Shown here: piece after piece, positions 29,437 to 41,683 of the stretch
Position numbering within the stretch: the first letter of the stretch is position 1
How the letters are laid out: each line of letters starts with the position of its first letter
Assembly (NCBI RefSeq): GCF_011074885.1
Contig: NC_054689.1
Coordinates: forward strand, 2,356,001-2,420,000
DNA from: Brettanomyces bruxellensis
Lineage: Eukaryota; Ascomycota; Pichiomycetes; Pichiales; Pichiaceae
Direction of reading: 5' to 3'
Length of the DNA: 64,000 nucleotides
The notes under the pieces: model-generated
Told to the model about the DNA's origin: nothing
Database searches by the model: none
Seen by the model: only the letters and a program-made list of their open reading frames with translations
Program-made: the position numbers and the translations under genes

Positions 29437-31065
29437 CTAATCCAGCAAACTCCTCTGGCTAAGTAGCACACAGTCCCCTCCACGGTCCGGATCCAGGCCA
29501 AACGTGTAAAATAACCCCTCAGAAGTAACTACCATAATATGGATCAGCTTGCTCTTCTCCACTCCCGAGTCTATAGACCCATCTAGCACCTCCGTACGCC
29601 CTATCCCTACAATTGTCGTCGTATCCTTCGATGCCGGCACTTTCAACGATGCAAAGTGTCTGTTCGGCTCAAGAATCGAAGAAAATCTCGGTGGCAGATA
29701 CCCACCCATCCTCTCTGCTGCTTTGCGGCCCAAAGTCTGAGATGTCCGCCTGAGCATCCGGGCGACTGTTCGACGCGTCGAATCCACAACCGGCTGCATG
29801 TCGGATCCCGTGCTTGTCGTGGAAGCATTTTCCAACAAATCGTATTCGCTGTCTGGTCCAGTTACCTCGCTGCTGTTTGTCGCCATATCCTCATCCGCGA
29901 GAACATCCTCGTCCACCAAAGACGAGTTCCGACCCGTCGATTCCACATCCTCGGACGAGTTCGAGTTATCGTCGCGACTATTGGCCTTCGACCCGTCCCC
30001 CGGCCTTGCCGACCGGCTCTGCCTCTGCGTATTGGCCAATTCCTGGTCCCCAAGCCTGAAAATGTGAACTGTCTCCGTTGCCGAGCTTGCTACCACAAAT
30101 TTGTTGTCCACACTAAACGCAAGCGAGTATATCTTTGTGGGATACGTGCCCCGGCGGAACTGATAGAGCTTGTTGCCGGTTTCAACACTGAAAACTCGCA
30201 CTATGGTACCTTTATCGCTCGCAGTCGCAAGTAATGTGCCATCTATTGACAGCGCTAGAGCAGAAAGCCTTGTCTTATGCGCCTCTATCACGCTTATCGG
30301 CTGCAAAAGCGAGCAGTCAAAGATTACCACATCTCCTGTTCTAAGTTGTGAAACCGATGCTTTCCCCTTTGAGCCTCCGGCAACCCTATCACTGCCGTTG
30401 CTCTGTAGTGCATCCACCTTGCCTGTATCTGCACCGACCGAATTCGCTGCACCACCGTTTACCGCACCTGCATTGCCACTAATATTATCACCTCCTGCAA
30501 ACTGCCCTCCAGAAGATAAATCTGCAACCGAAACACGTGGCGGAGAAGGATATGCCAAATAGTTGTGCTCAGAAGACGCAGCCAGTGCAATTAGCCCGAG
30601 TGGGTTCGCCGGTATCTCCACCGTGTGTAACAATCTCATGTTGTGCACGTCATAAATATAAACGGTTTTCTCCAATAAAACAACAAGCCGGTCCCTGTTC
30701 AACTTAACCGCGAGTATCGTGTCTGGAAACGTCAACTCGCATATTGTTGTCTGTCTCTTCGTGTTTACCACTTTCAATCTCCGCGGAGAAAGTGCACTTT
30801 GCTCCCCTGACCCGACCAATACTAGTAGCGATGATGTAAACAGCATCTCTATAATCCCAACACCACCATCTTTCCTCGTGTAGCACTGCCCAAACGGCTC
30901 ACAGTTGAACACTTTGTATCCGTCGCTATACCCGACCGATAAGCAGGAGTAGTCCTGGTTGAAATTCGCAAAATTGAGCTCCGGATGTGTTCCCGTGGCT
31001 TCTTCCTGGTTTTCTCCAATTGTCACACTTTCATTTCCCAGACTTGATGCATCGCCCGAACCCAT
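29437..31065 (-). CDS. ATG18: PROPPIN Atg18, PI3P/PI(3,5)P2-binding WD40 protein
   Basis: Atg18 is a seven-bladed beta-propeller that binds phosphoinositides; it acts in autophagosome formation with Atg2 and in vacuole size control. The 542-aa protein begins '[29 protein letters not shown]', typical of the family. It has the lipid-binding FRRG motif at residues 303-306 within '[18 protein letters not shown]', preceded by '[31 protein letters not shown]'. Acidic and Ser-rich insertions lie around 345-405, in the place of the loop that anchors the propeller to membranes. The length is close to S. cerevisiae Atg18 (500 aa). HSV2-type relatives are shorter. The coding sequence is GC-rich compared with most of the window. 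Confidence 0.92.
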   Translation of the reverse strand: MGSGDASSLGNESVTIGENQEEATGTHPELNFANFNQDYSCLSVGYSDGYKVFNCEPFGQCYTRKDGGVGIIEMLFTSSLLVLVGSGEQSALSPRRLKVVNTKRQTTICELTFPDTILAVKLNRDRLVVLLEKTVYIYDVHNMRLLHTVEIPANPLGLIALAASSEHNYLAYPSPPRVSVADLSSGGQFAGGDNISGNAGAVNGGAANSVGADTGKVDALQSNGSDRVAGGSKGKASVSQLRTGDVVIFDCSLLQPISVIEAHKTRLSALALSIDGTLLATASDKGTIVRVFSVETGNKLYQFRRGTYPTKIYSLAFSVDNKFVVASSATETVHIFRLGDQELANTQRQSRSARPGDGSKANSRDDNSNSSEDVESTGRNSSLVDEDVLADEDMATNSSEVTGPDSEYDLLENASTTSTGSDMQPVVDSTRRTVARMLRRTSQTLGRKAAERMGGYLPPRFSSILEPNRHFASLKVPASKDTTTIVGIGRTEVLDGSIDSGVEKSKLIHIMVVTSEGLFYTFGLDPDRGGDCVLLSQRSLLD

Positions 31066-32677
31066 GTTAAGGTATAATCAATCTGATCTGAATGTGCCCT
31101 GTGTTTTATCAATTGATATCCTCTTTGTATGTATGTGTATATGTTGTTTGTCTGTTTTCCGATGCTTTCTACCCTTATGTAATATTCTCCCGCGTACTAA
31201 AAATAGACTATTCTCTTTCCAAATGTTCTTATTTATCGTCAATTCAAAACTCCTAGCGATTCAATTAAGACACTCTCTCCTTTAGCTCACGTCGTCAGTG
31301 CTTAAATGTGGTTTTATAAAGATGAACTGTCGAATCACGTGATATCTGACGTCTCTTCACTTCTGGCCTACCGTATCGGAATATAATTTTATTTTATGTG
31401 CTATTTTCTCGAAGAATGGTAATAATTTGCTTCTAAAGATGCAGTTCACCTGTGCTTTGTTGAATTTTTCAGAATTGGACAAATATTTGATGTTACGTGA
31501 CTTTTTCCTAAGCTTGCAAGTTATTATAAATTGAGTTTTCAATAACAGATCATTCAATGCAACAGACAGGTATCCCAATTTTTTTTTTTTTTTTGGAGGG
31601 GGAGGGGGGAGAATAAAAAAGTCGTATTCCAGTAAGTTCTATGGTGTACTGATGTTTGAACGGTCTGTACGACAGAGCAATTTGTGTTGGGCTTTTACCT
31701 GTTATGATCTTAACAATGATTCAATTTGGCATTTAAGAAAGCATAAAAACCTGTTATGTTGGATATTTAATGGCTTAAAGCCATAATATAGAAAAGATTA
31801 ACTTATTTTCTTTTTCCTCTGCTTATACATTTTTCCTTGCGAGTAATTAATTCTAGGGATCAGCACATTAACTTCCCTTAGATACATTTTAAACCTTTAC
31901 CAAACGAATTTTATTCAGAGAGTGTGAATCAACACTTTCAGTCACTTGATCCCTCCTACATTACTCTACATCATCTTTTCCCGATTTCAACGGTAACGTA
32001 GTTCTTATCTAATAGCAGTTTATTCTAAGTGAGCGTGCTTCTCAATTTTCGTTGGACTCCGTGCTTCAATGATTTTTCAAACGTGGGTGGAGGCACGGGA
32101 TAAATTTTCATATCATTTAATGAAATGATTCATAGCTGAATATTTCAAAAATCGATTCCTTTTCAAAGGTAATTGCAAGAAGTCATCACGATTATCAGGG
32201 ATACTCATTTTTCATTATTCTGATAGCGAGGAAGAAGGTGGGATGAAAATAAGTCTCTTTGTTCTTACATGCGGCAGTATTTTTTCCCCCTCTGGCATCG
32301 GCCCGATCTCTGAAATTTTTCATCCCAATTTCCCTTTTCATGCACTGATTGGCTAGTAATTGGGGAAAAAATAGGCAGCCGTATTACGCGGACCACATAC
32401 GGTAGTACAACACCAAAAGATCCAATTCACCCAATTAATTAATTTCCGATAGACAAGGACCATTTGCATATGTGAAATTGCTCATTCCTAATTATTGACC
32501 GAAATTTTATATTCGAAGGCAAAATATCACAGCTATATAAAGCGATGTTTCTTCCCCTTTTTCAAACACTGCTACAAATACGAAAAACACTTATTATTTG
32601 AGTCTTGTCCCTCTTCACAGTCAATCAGATCAAATAAACCGACTTTCAACTCAATTGATAACTAAGAATCAAATAAA
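31066..32677. other. Divergent spacer ATG18 / THI4 promoter and leader
   Basis: This 1.6-kb region holds the ATG18 promoter on the left and the THI4 promoter and 5' leader on the right. A T16 run followed by two G-rich runs lies at 31579-31610. The rest is AT-rich without a supported gene. No tRNA or other RNA gene was recognised. Confidence 0.55.
32534..32542 (+). promoter_or_regulatory. THI4 TATA box
   Basis: TATATAAAG lies 144 bp upstream of the split start codon and is followed by a pyrimidine- and CAA-rich leader, as in strongly induced yeast promoters. The ATG at 32544 is too close to the TATA box to be in the mRNA, so the first AUG of the transcript is probably 32678. Confidence 0.7.
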
Positions 32678-34244
<1,567 letters not shown>

Positions 34245-34518
34245 GCTCATTTGTTTATTTGAATTTGTTGTTATTTTGGGTAGCTTGTAGTTCTGGATTG
34301 ATTCCATCTTTGCAGCATACCTCGATTTATGGCCTATATAGTTCTTTATAGCTTTGAATGAACAGTTTGTTCTTTTTTTAAGGTGCGTGTGTAGAGGATT
34401 AACTTGTATAGTTCAACTTTACTTGATTCTTCTCTTTATTGGGTGTATCTATTGCTTTACGTCATACTTCTCTTATAATTCATTAAACATATCTATACCA
34501 TGCAAGTTACTACCTGCT

Positions 34519-36987
34519 TCAAGCCCAAGGATTATCGTTATTCTCACGATCACTTTCAACAGCCCACGTTTTATGGGCAATGGAATTTGGCGCCTTTATC
34601 ACCTCAAATAAGTTTGCATCCCGGCTGGCTCCTTCAAATGCATTTTTAGTAACTCCAGATTCTGTTTGTCCATTTGGTGAATTTGTATTCAGAACTCCTG
34701 TTTCGCCAATAGCATCACCAGATTCCTCTAGGCAGCCATACTTGTCCATGATGTTATCCAGATCATCCTGAACCTCAACTGGGATATTTGGTTGATACCT
34801 CCGCATTTTGGTGTTATCTATCGCGTCAATATCCATTCCATATTGGTGAAGTAGCTGTAAATACCCAGGCAATGCCAACGGAAATGCCTCACCCACATCA
34901 AAGAAAATGGATGATAGACCTTTCGAGTCCGAACTGTAATGCAACAAATCCTTGTCTGCAGCATCAGAAGGATACTTCTTAAGCCACTTGGTTAGCTTCT
35001 TTGGGAACTGTTCTTCGTCCACTTCATACTTGTAGTTTTTGGCCGCCTGAAGAAGCTGGGCTGTGTCCAACTTCTTGAAGTTCTCAATCACATCTTTTAG
35101 GCCGGCCTCGTCCTTCAATCTGGTCATCACCTGAAGCCATTCTACAAGCTCTATAACAGGAGAAAGTAGAAGCTCTCCAACTTTGTAAAGACTGTTGAAG
35201 TAGAAAGTTCCATCCTTGGCATTCTGCTTATTTCCATGAAATCTTGCAACACCCTGGACAAAAATTGCCGAATCTGCAGTGTTTGCATCTTGATCATTCA
35301 CTGTGATTTGGTCATCTGGATACTTCGAGTTTTTAAAGTCCACATCGCTGGTTTTGTGCGGAGTAAAATTGTTCGACCTTAGCCAATCCTGGATGTACGA
35401 AATGTTAAGTCTTAATTGTAAACCCTGCGCTCTCGAGCAGTACTTCTTGTTGGCGATGACTCTGTTGAAAATTGTACTCGAGATCCAGAATAAAACATGA
35501 GTGAAGCACTGTAATGCAATCTCGTCGTTTATGTGGAAAAGCTCCATCACATACAACAATGCACCCAAAGTCTGAATTATCTTCAACGGCGAAGGTTTTC
35601 TCTGCTGATCGAGTGTTGGTGGATATAGCATGTCGATGATTTCTTTGTAAGTGGTCTTCTTGGACGGCTTCTTCTTTTTGAAAAGCCGCCACTCATTTCG
35701 ATACACGATATCCATATCTGGAACACTGGTATACTCTAGAAGGCACTTGTCGATCAAATCTTCAAGTCTGTCGTCCAAAATGTATGCCAGTTGAACAACT
35801 AATGGATGCAATGTAGAAACAATCATCTGCCATACATGGGGGTGCTTTCTTAGAAGACCACTTATATCTCTATGAAGAAAGTACATGAGATGATTTAATA
35901 CTCCAATCCAGAACCCTATGACCACAATGTCTGGTCTTGTCTGCATGCTGCACTCCTTATTTTTCTTATTGTCCTTCTTGCTACCAACCCAATACTGAAG
36001 AACGCCACTCTTTGTGCCAGTCTCAGTTCGAATCCGTGTAGTGAAAAGCTCTAGCAGACTCAAGGTTGTCTCTGGGTTGTTCAACTTTGATTCTGCATAC
36101 CTAAGGCACATAAACATCACAGTAGCCGGATAAAGTGGTTTGCTGGGATACCTGGTGTAGAGTGAGAATATATAGTCTATGGTGTCGGGAACACTATCAT
36201 CAACCAATTTTATGTACTGCCTTTCCGTTATAGCATTGAATTCAAACTGATCCCACGCCATGGTACTTTCTGCAAGAATGTCCGTTTCACTATCATCCAC
36301 AAACTTATGACTTCCTGCACTGTCTATTTTTCGTAGCGATAATCCAGAGGAAGTGTCATCGTCCCCTCTTTCAAGATTTAGAGCCTGCAATTTCATCTGA
36401 GCTTTGAATGCAGCCTCCTCATCTGTTTCCTGGGGTAGCAGTGTATCCTTTTTATAGAAGGTATCATCATCATCTTTCAAATTGTTGGTTTTCTTCATAT
36501 AGCCGTGTGTCTTATAATATTCAAAACATGCAGATCCATCTTTAGCAAGGTCAATTGCATTTTTCCCGTTCTCTTTCTTCGTCTCCCTTTTAAGAGGATC
36601 TGCACCAGCTCCTACTAACGATTCCACAATATCCTTGTAGTCAAAGTTGGTTGCCCACATTATTGGAGTCCAACCAATGCATGTTTCCTCTAAATTTGCA
36701 TCTGCACCCAGAGCCAACAATAGCTCAACGCATTCCTTTTGTTTAAAGCAGACTGCATAAACAAGTGGTGTTATTCCTCGTGAGTCAGCTTTGTTAATTA
36801 CCGATGAATCACTCGATGCGGCCTCCTTAACTTCAAATAAGTCATTGTCAGCACATGCCAGACAAATCTTGACTACAACATCCTTATTATCGGCTAGAAG
36901 TTTCAATGCCTTTTTTGCCGCCACAATTTTTGCATAGTTGACATCCCCTGAGAGGACTTTTGCCCCAATATTCGACCATGGATCCAT
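34519..36987 (-). CDS. Ankyrin-repeat and DIL (dilute) domain protein
   Basis: The 822-aa protein starts with about three ankyrin repeats (residues about 40-155: 'RGITPLVYAVCFKQKECVELLLALGADAN', read in part, then 'GWTPIMWATNFDYKDIVESLVGAGADP'). Further on (about 260-520) it has a DIL domain as found in the tails of class V myosins, with 'FWIGVLNHLMYFLHRDISGLL', 'ALLYVMELFHINDEI' and 'QGLQLRLNISYIQDWL'. There is no motor domain. Fungal ankyrin-DIL proteins form a known but poorly studied family; S. cerevisiae has none that I know of. A role in vesicle or organelle transport can be guessed from the DIL domain only. It is convergent with THI4 and divergent from VPS8. Confidence 0.82.
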   Translation of the reverse strand: MDPWSNIGAKVLSGDVNYAKIVAAKKALKLLADNKDVVVKICLACADNDLFEVKEAASSDSSVINKADSRGITPLVYAVCFKQKECVELLLALGADANLEETCIGWTPIMWATNFDYKDIVESLVGAGADPLKRETKKENGKNAIDLAKDGSACFEYYKTHGYMKKTNNLKDDDDTFYKKDTLLPQETDEEAAFKAQMKLQALNLERGDDDTSSGLSLRKIDSAGSHKFVDDSETDILAESTMAWDQFEFNAITERQYIKLVDDSVPDTIDYIFSLYTRYPSKPLYPATVMFMCLRYAESKLNNPETTLSLLELFTTRIRTETGTKSGVLQYWVGSKKDNKKNKECSMQTRPDIVVIGFWIGVLNHLMYFLHRDISGLLRKHPHVWQMIVSTLHPLVVQLAYILDDRLEDLIDKCLLEYTSVPDMDIVYRNEWRLFKKKKPSKKTTYKEIIDMLYPPTLDQQRKPSPLKIIQTLGALLYVMELFHINDEIALQCFTHVLFWISSTIFNRVIANKKYCSRAQGLQLRLNISYIQDWLRSNNFTPHKTSDVDFKNSKYPDDQITVNDQDANTADSAIFVQGVARFHGNKQNAKDGTFYFNSLYKVGELLLSPVIELVEWLQVMTRLKDEAGLKDVIENFKKLDTAQLLQAAKNYKYEVDEEQFPKKLTKWLKKYPSDAADKDLLHYSSDSKGLSSIFFDVGEAFPLALPGYLQLLHQYGMDIDAIDNTKMRRYQPNIPVEVQDDLDNIMDKYGCLEESGDAIGETGVLNTNSPNGQTESGVTKNAFEGASRDANLFEVIKAPNSIAHKTWAVESDRENNDNPWA

Positions 36988-37507
36988 AAATGGTGGTTTT
37001 TGATGGTTATATGTTTTGTAGTGATATAACTGACTGGAATTCTCCCTATACCGCTTGCTTTAAATGGCTTCAAGCTACGTTGGTTATTGATCCAGATCTC
37101 TATATTTCTCTATCACCTAAATTGGCATCAATTGATGTTTATCAGTAGCAATTATGCAAAAGTAAGTTGGTGCAGTTTCGGCCTGGAGGAATTTAGAAAA
37201 GCAGTTGAAATAAAAAAAAAAACGGAATAGGAATGAAGAAAAAATGAATTAAAAATAAAACGAAAATACATAAAAAGGGAAACCGAGAATGGGTGCAGGA
37301 ACATTTTGCAGCACACGGGTTTACTCCAATCTTTAAGAATGCCAAGTATATGCTTGAATTTAAAACAAAGTAGAACATTCAGATTTCAGGGCACATAAGA
37401 TTCAGCGGACATCAAAATCAAGGTAACTTGCGTGTATCCTTCAGCTTCTTCTTCACTATTTGCTGAATTGTTTTTGAAAGTACAGCAAACCCAGTATTAT
37501 CATATTG
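36988..37507. other. Divergent promoter region ankyrin-DIL / VPS8
   Basis: This 520-bp spacer includes an A-run at 37212-37221 and a purine-rich stretch. No gene or clear factor site is seen. Confidence 0.5.
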
Positions 37508-40500
37508 ATGCCGTCTAAAGAGTCTCCAAGCTCTTCGCCTATAGTTTACACATCAGATGTTGGATTTACGACCAGATTCAGATCGAGATTCTCATCACTA
37601 CATCCATTACCGACGACCAATTCTTCTCCTACGGCAGTTGATCAAAAAAATGCTGCTTTGGAATCTTCGTTTACAGACAGCTCAAAGTTGAATTTGAATA
37701 ATGCAGTCACATGGACAAAAATGAAGGATGTCTGTAATGATATATACAGTCGTAACTGCCAAATATCTCAAGGAGAAGCGATTTGTCTAACAATTTCCGA
37801 TAAATATATTGCCATTGCCACATCCAAAGGATTCATTTTGATATATAATGATGCACAGAAACTTCTATGCAAGATTGGATCCCGAAAAGAAACTACTGAT
37901 TACGGTATTATTACTTCATTGGAGTTTTCACCTGATTCCGAGATGATAGCAGCCGGATATCAGCGTGGTCATATTTCATTATGGAAAATTGGCCGTCCGG
38001 AAAACCCATCAATTGACATTCCGTCTGTTACTAATGTGAAACAGGCAGATCAGAAACCCATACATTTGTCTGGTAATTCTATTACGGGATTGTGTTTTGT
38101 CGGTATAAAGAACACAGAGCTTATCAGTACTGATGAATCTGGTACAATGATTATACATCGTTTTAGTCACACTCTTTTTAGAATACCGTACTCTCACTCT
38201 GACTATTTAATGGGGCCAAACAACCCTTTTCACATATCAAAAAGGACCCAACACATTATCCTTGGATTTAGTCTTCTTCCCCTGGGATCATATCTACAGA
38301 AAACAGACAATATGCGCATACTGGCTATTATTACTCCTCATACTTTGATTGTGGTTTCGGTTGCTCCGAGACTAAGAAACTATTTGAGAATAAGGAATCC
38401 TCATCGTCCTGAGGATGAAAATATAAGAAATGATAATAACCAAATTTTTGGCTCCGTTTCATGGTATCCGGCAACAATCAAAAAATCGGAAAACAAACAC
38501 TATCCACCCATACTTGCCTACTACTGGAATAATACATTGACTATACTGGAGATGTATAGCGATGACTTGGAAGGAAATGCCGATACGGATTCACTTCTGC
38601 TTCGATTTGAAAATAAAAAGGTTTGGGTCTGTTCAGAACAGATTGTACACATTGAGTGGGTCAATTCGGATATTTTAGTATGCCTGACAATTTCCCAAAG
38701 ATTGTTTTTCTTGGGCAGGGATTCTAAACGGATAGCTCTGTTATCTGTAGTGGACCTTACATCAAAGCATATTAAAAACAGTAAGAGGTATCTTAATATG
38801 GCCGGTATTCAAAATATTGACTACCAGAATACTTTCAAGGCTATCAAATCCAACATGTTTATACTAGGCCGGAATAGTTTTTACTTTGGTGTTTTAAACA
38901 CTTGGGCTGACATTTTGTTTGGTCAAATAAAGGATGGTCATTATATAGAGGCTCTTGAAACAGCATCGAAACAGTATAAGGGAGATTGTAACATGGACTT
39001 AATAAGACTTCCTAGGGACGATGAATTGAGACATCAGATAATCTCAAAGCACATTTCTCAGATCTTGGATGCATCACTGAATTTTCTATTTTCTGATGAT
39101 ATGACAAGACTACCAGAAGAGAATAAAAAAAGTATAGCCTCACGTTTTATTGATTCTGCATTAGCTGCATGCTCAACTATTGAGGTTAAGCCTGAAATTT
39201 ATGATACATTACTTGAAAAATATATCTTCACTGATTTGGAAGACGTTTTTTTCAATTCTTTGGAAAGCTCCATTTTAAACGGACAGACAGGTAACCTACC
39301 TCCTTTCACTCTTAAGCATCTCTTTCAATATTATATTTCAACTAATAGGGCAGACACTTTGGAGGAAATTCTTTGCCGTATGGATATCTCACAATTGGAT
39401 GTTGATCTAGCTATTAGGCTATGTAGAAAGCATCATTTAACAGATACTTTAATTTATATCTGGAATGTGTTGTTTCATGATTACATTAGCCCGGTATTTG
39501 AGGCAATCCAGATTGCAAGACAGACCCCTTCTAACACAAGTATTGATTACATTTACACATATATTGCATATATTCTAACTGGAAGACAATATCCTACAGA
39601 TATGACAATTTCTCCTCCAGAGCAGGCACGTTCTGCTAAACTGAACATGTATTACATGCTCTTCAATGGTGCATCTATAAGTTATCCTGATAATTCTCCA
39701 AAGTTCCACGTTACATCAAACGTTAAGGAAGAACCAGCCTTCCCTTACCTTCATTTTCTGCTAAAGCATGATGTTGTGAAAATGCTTCTTAGTTTGAATG
39801 AGGCTTTTGAAGATACTCTCTTAAATGATGATGAGGTCGTTTCCAGAAAAGATACAGGACATCCATACGAGTTCAGTGTCAGCAGACAGTACATAGTCAA
39901 TGTACTTTTTGACATGTTTAATCAAATCTCAAATGATTTCAGTTCTAAGGATCGGACATATTTGTCTATTTTTATTGCGCAAAACTATTCAAAATACAAA
40001 CAGTTTATTCGCCTTTCAGATTCAACCTTAGATGGGATTATTGAGGATCTTTGTTCAACAACAGATTCAAGCTTGAAACATGAATGTGAAATAGGTATTC
40101 AATCATTGCTCTCTGTTTACAAGCCGGCAAACCGTGATTCGTTGGTTGCTCTTCTAGAAAGTTCAAAAATGCACAATACTTTACTCTATATTTACAGGAG
40201 CGAAAACAGATACTTACAAATTCTAGATATGTGGTTTAAATCTATGGAGGATACTCAGGGAAATGTTAATGATGAAGATAATGAAGAATATCAACTTTCA
40301 GAGGCCATTCCAAGTATCATTGAAAAATGTCTTGCTGAAGCCGATAGTGCCAGCATTAGCCGATTTCAAGTTGAAAATCTACTTCGCGCTCACTTCGGTG
40401 TATTAGTTCAAAAGTTTCCTGAAGACACTGCTCGTATAATTGCAACAAAGTGCCCTTCATTACTTGAATGTGCTTTGAGTCAGGAAGATGAATCAATTCA

Positions 40501-41545
40501 ACGCTTCAAATATTTTGGCTATCTTTTTAAGATGCAGTTTCAAGGGAAGCTCACGACAAAACTCTCACCGGATTTTGTGATTGCGTATGCTAAGTTACTT
40601 AGAGAATTTGATAGAAATTCACTAGAGGATTTTGCTTTAAGTTTGAATGGTTCCGATGAATTTTTGCTTAAATTTTTGGAGGAGAATCATGAAGATGAGA
40701 TATTGGTTAAGCTGTATGCACATAATCATCAATATTCCAAAGCAGTGTCACAGGCTACTGAAACAATTAAGAAGCGTGGACAGAATATGATTGATAGTAA
40801 CAGTTACGATGAAGTTAGTGCCCAGATTATGCTCAGATTGATAAATATGTGCTTTGTGAATTTACGGAACCTTAGGAAGGTTCCTTCTTCAAATAGTGAT
40901 GATGGAAAACTCACTGAGAATGAACAACTTCTATTAGACCTGATTGAAATTTGTGTTAAGATGTTCAATACAGTAAGCACTGAAAATAATGGTGAGCCTA
41001 ATGACGATCAGGTTCTGAAATTATTAAAGAGAATAACTCAGATCACCTTCACTCAGGCTCTTACTGAAAATCAAGATAACGCTGATTCGTTTTTAAATGT
41101 GTTTTACGCATTTCTAAATAGATCTTCACTTATGGTAACTACTTTAAAGGACGTCAGACCCGTTTTGAGTGAAATATTTTTGTCTTATTCACATGACATG
41201 GTTATACAAAAGCTGATTCTCAGGTTGGTTAACGATAGCATATATGGTGATCTACTAAAAAAAGATAAATTAAACTTGAAAGGGTGGTCTTTGAGTAAAG
41301 TTGAATGTGAAATATGCGGTAAGAAGATTTGGGGAGCTCATATAGATCCTAATAATTTTGAGTTATGGCAGGACCATGTACTCGAAAAGAATTTGGGAGA
41401 GGAGCGGGAAAAGTTGGATAAGGAGTTGGAGGCAGAGCTTAGTATATGTGTTTTTCAATGTGGACACGGGTACCATGTTAGATGTCTACAGGGATTAGGC
41501 GTCAATGACAAAAGCAGATATTGCATTGTATGTAAAAGAAACTAA
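37508..41545 (+). CDS. VPS8: Vps8, CORVET endosomal tethering complex subunit
   Basis: Vps8 is the Rab5(Vps21)-binding subunit of CORVET, which tethers early endosomes. The 1345-aa protein (S. cerevisiae 1274 aa) has an N-terminal beta-propeller with WD-like blades ('ICLTISDKYIAIATSKGFILIYN', in part; 'SLEFSPDSEMIAAGYQRGHISLWKI'), a long alpha-solenoid in the middle, and a C-terminal RING-like zinc domain: 'CEICGKKIWG' then 'CVFQCGHGYHVRCLQGL' and 'CIVCKRN' at the very end. The frame is open from a TTG one codon before the ATG at 37508, which I take as the start. It is convergent with ERG26, with 138 bp between stops. Confidence 0.93.
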   Translation: MPSKESPSSSPIVYTSDVGFTTRFRSRFSSLHPLPTTNSSPTAVDQKNAALESSFTDSSKLNLNNAVTWTKMKDVCNDIYSRNCQISQGEAICLTISDKYIAIATSKGFILIYNDAQKLLCKIGSRKETTDYGIITSLEFSPDSEMIAAGYQRGHISLWKIGRPENPSIDIPSVTNVKQADQKPIHLSGNSITGLCFVGIKNTELISTDESGTMIIHRFSHTLFRIPYSHSDYLMGPNNPFHISKRTQHIILGFSLLPLGSYLQKTDNMRILAIITPHTLIVVSVAPRLRNYLRIRNPHRPEDENIRNDNNQIFGSVSWYPATIKKSENKHYPPILAYYWNNTLTILEMYSDDLEGNADTDSLLLRFENKKVWVCSEQIVHIEWVNSDILVCLTISQRLFFLGRDSKRIALLSVVDLTSKHIKNSKRYLNMAGIQNIDYQNTFKAIKSNMFILGRNSFYFGVLNTWADILFGQIKDGHYIEALETASKQYKGDCNMDLIRLPRDDELRHQIISKHISQILDASLNFLFSDDMTRLPEENKKSIASRFIDSALAACSTIEVKPEIYDTLLEKYIFTDLEDVFFNSLESSILNGQTGNLPPFTLKHLFQYYISTNRADTLEEILCRMDISQLDVDLAIRLCRKHHLTDTLIYIWNVLFHDYISPVFEAIQIARQTPSNTSIDYIYTYIAYILTGRQYPTDMTISPPEQARSAKLNMYYMLFNGASISYPDNSPKFHVTSNVKEEPAFPYLHFLLKHDVVKMLLSLNEAFEDTLLNDDEVVSRKDTGHPYEFSVSRQYIVNVLFDMFNQISNDFSSKDRTYLSIFIAQNYSKYKQFIRLSDSTLDGIIEDLCSTTDSSLKHECEIGIQSLLSVYKPANRDSLVALLESSKMHNTLLYIYRSENRYLQILDMWFKSMEDTQGNVNDEDNEEYQLSEAIPSIIEKCLAEADSASISRFQVENLLRAHFGVLVQKFPEDTARIIATKCPSLLECALSQEDESIQRFKYFGYLFKMQFQGKLTTKLSPDFVIAYAKLLREFDRNSLEDFALSLNGSDEFLLKFLEENHEDEILVKLYAHNHQYSKAVSQATETIKKRGQNMIDSNSYDEVSAQIMLRLINMCFVNLRNLRKVPSSNSDDGKLTENEQLLLDLIEICVKMFNTVSTENNGEPNDDQVLKLLKRITQITFTQALTENQDNADSFLNVFYAFLNRSSLMVTTLKDVRPVLSEIFLSYSHDMVIQKLILRLVNDSIYGDLLKKDKLNLKGWSLSKVECEICGKKIWGAHIDPNNFELWQDHVLEKNLGEEREKLDKELEAELSICVFQCGHGYHVRCLQGLGVNDKSRYCIVCKRN

Positions 41546-41683
41546 GGTCGAAAGATGTATATCTTCCAAAATTTTCATAAATATATGCTTGAAAGTTTAA
41601 TCGTAGTCTTAAATAACTGTGGTGAAAAGAAATGTGGCGGTAAAACAGGAGGAGAAGAAGCAAAAGCAGAGGTAGAAAAAGCA

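Noticed and set aside
30170..30562. Long plus-strand frames opposite ATG18 and the arrestin gene.
   Set aside because: They are shadows favoured by the GC-rich codon use of the real genes and have no recognisable motifs.
31579..31610. T16 run followed by G-rich runs as a possible G-quadruplex or telomere-like sequence.
   Set aside because: Only two or three G-runs are present and there is no repeat unit like a telomere; it is likely a simple homopolymer region.
36009..36020. tRNA T-loop-like GTTCGAATCC (also GGTTCGAAT near 47597).
   Set aside because: Both lie inside conserved coding regions (ankyrin-DIL and DDL1) and no cloverleaf can be built around them.
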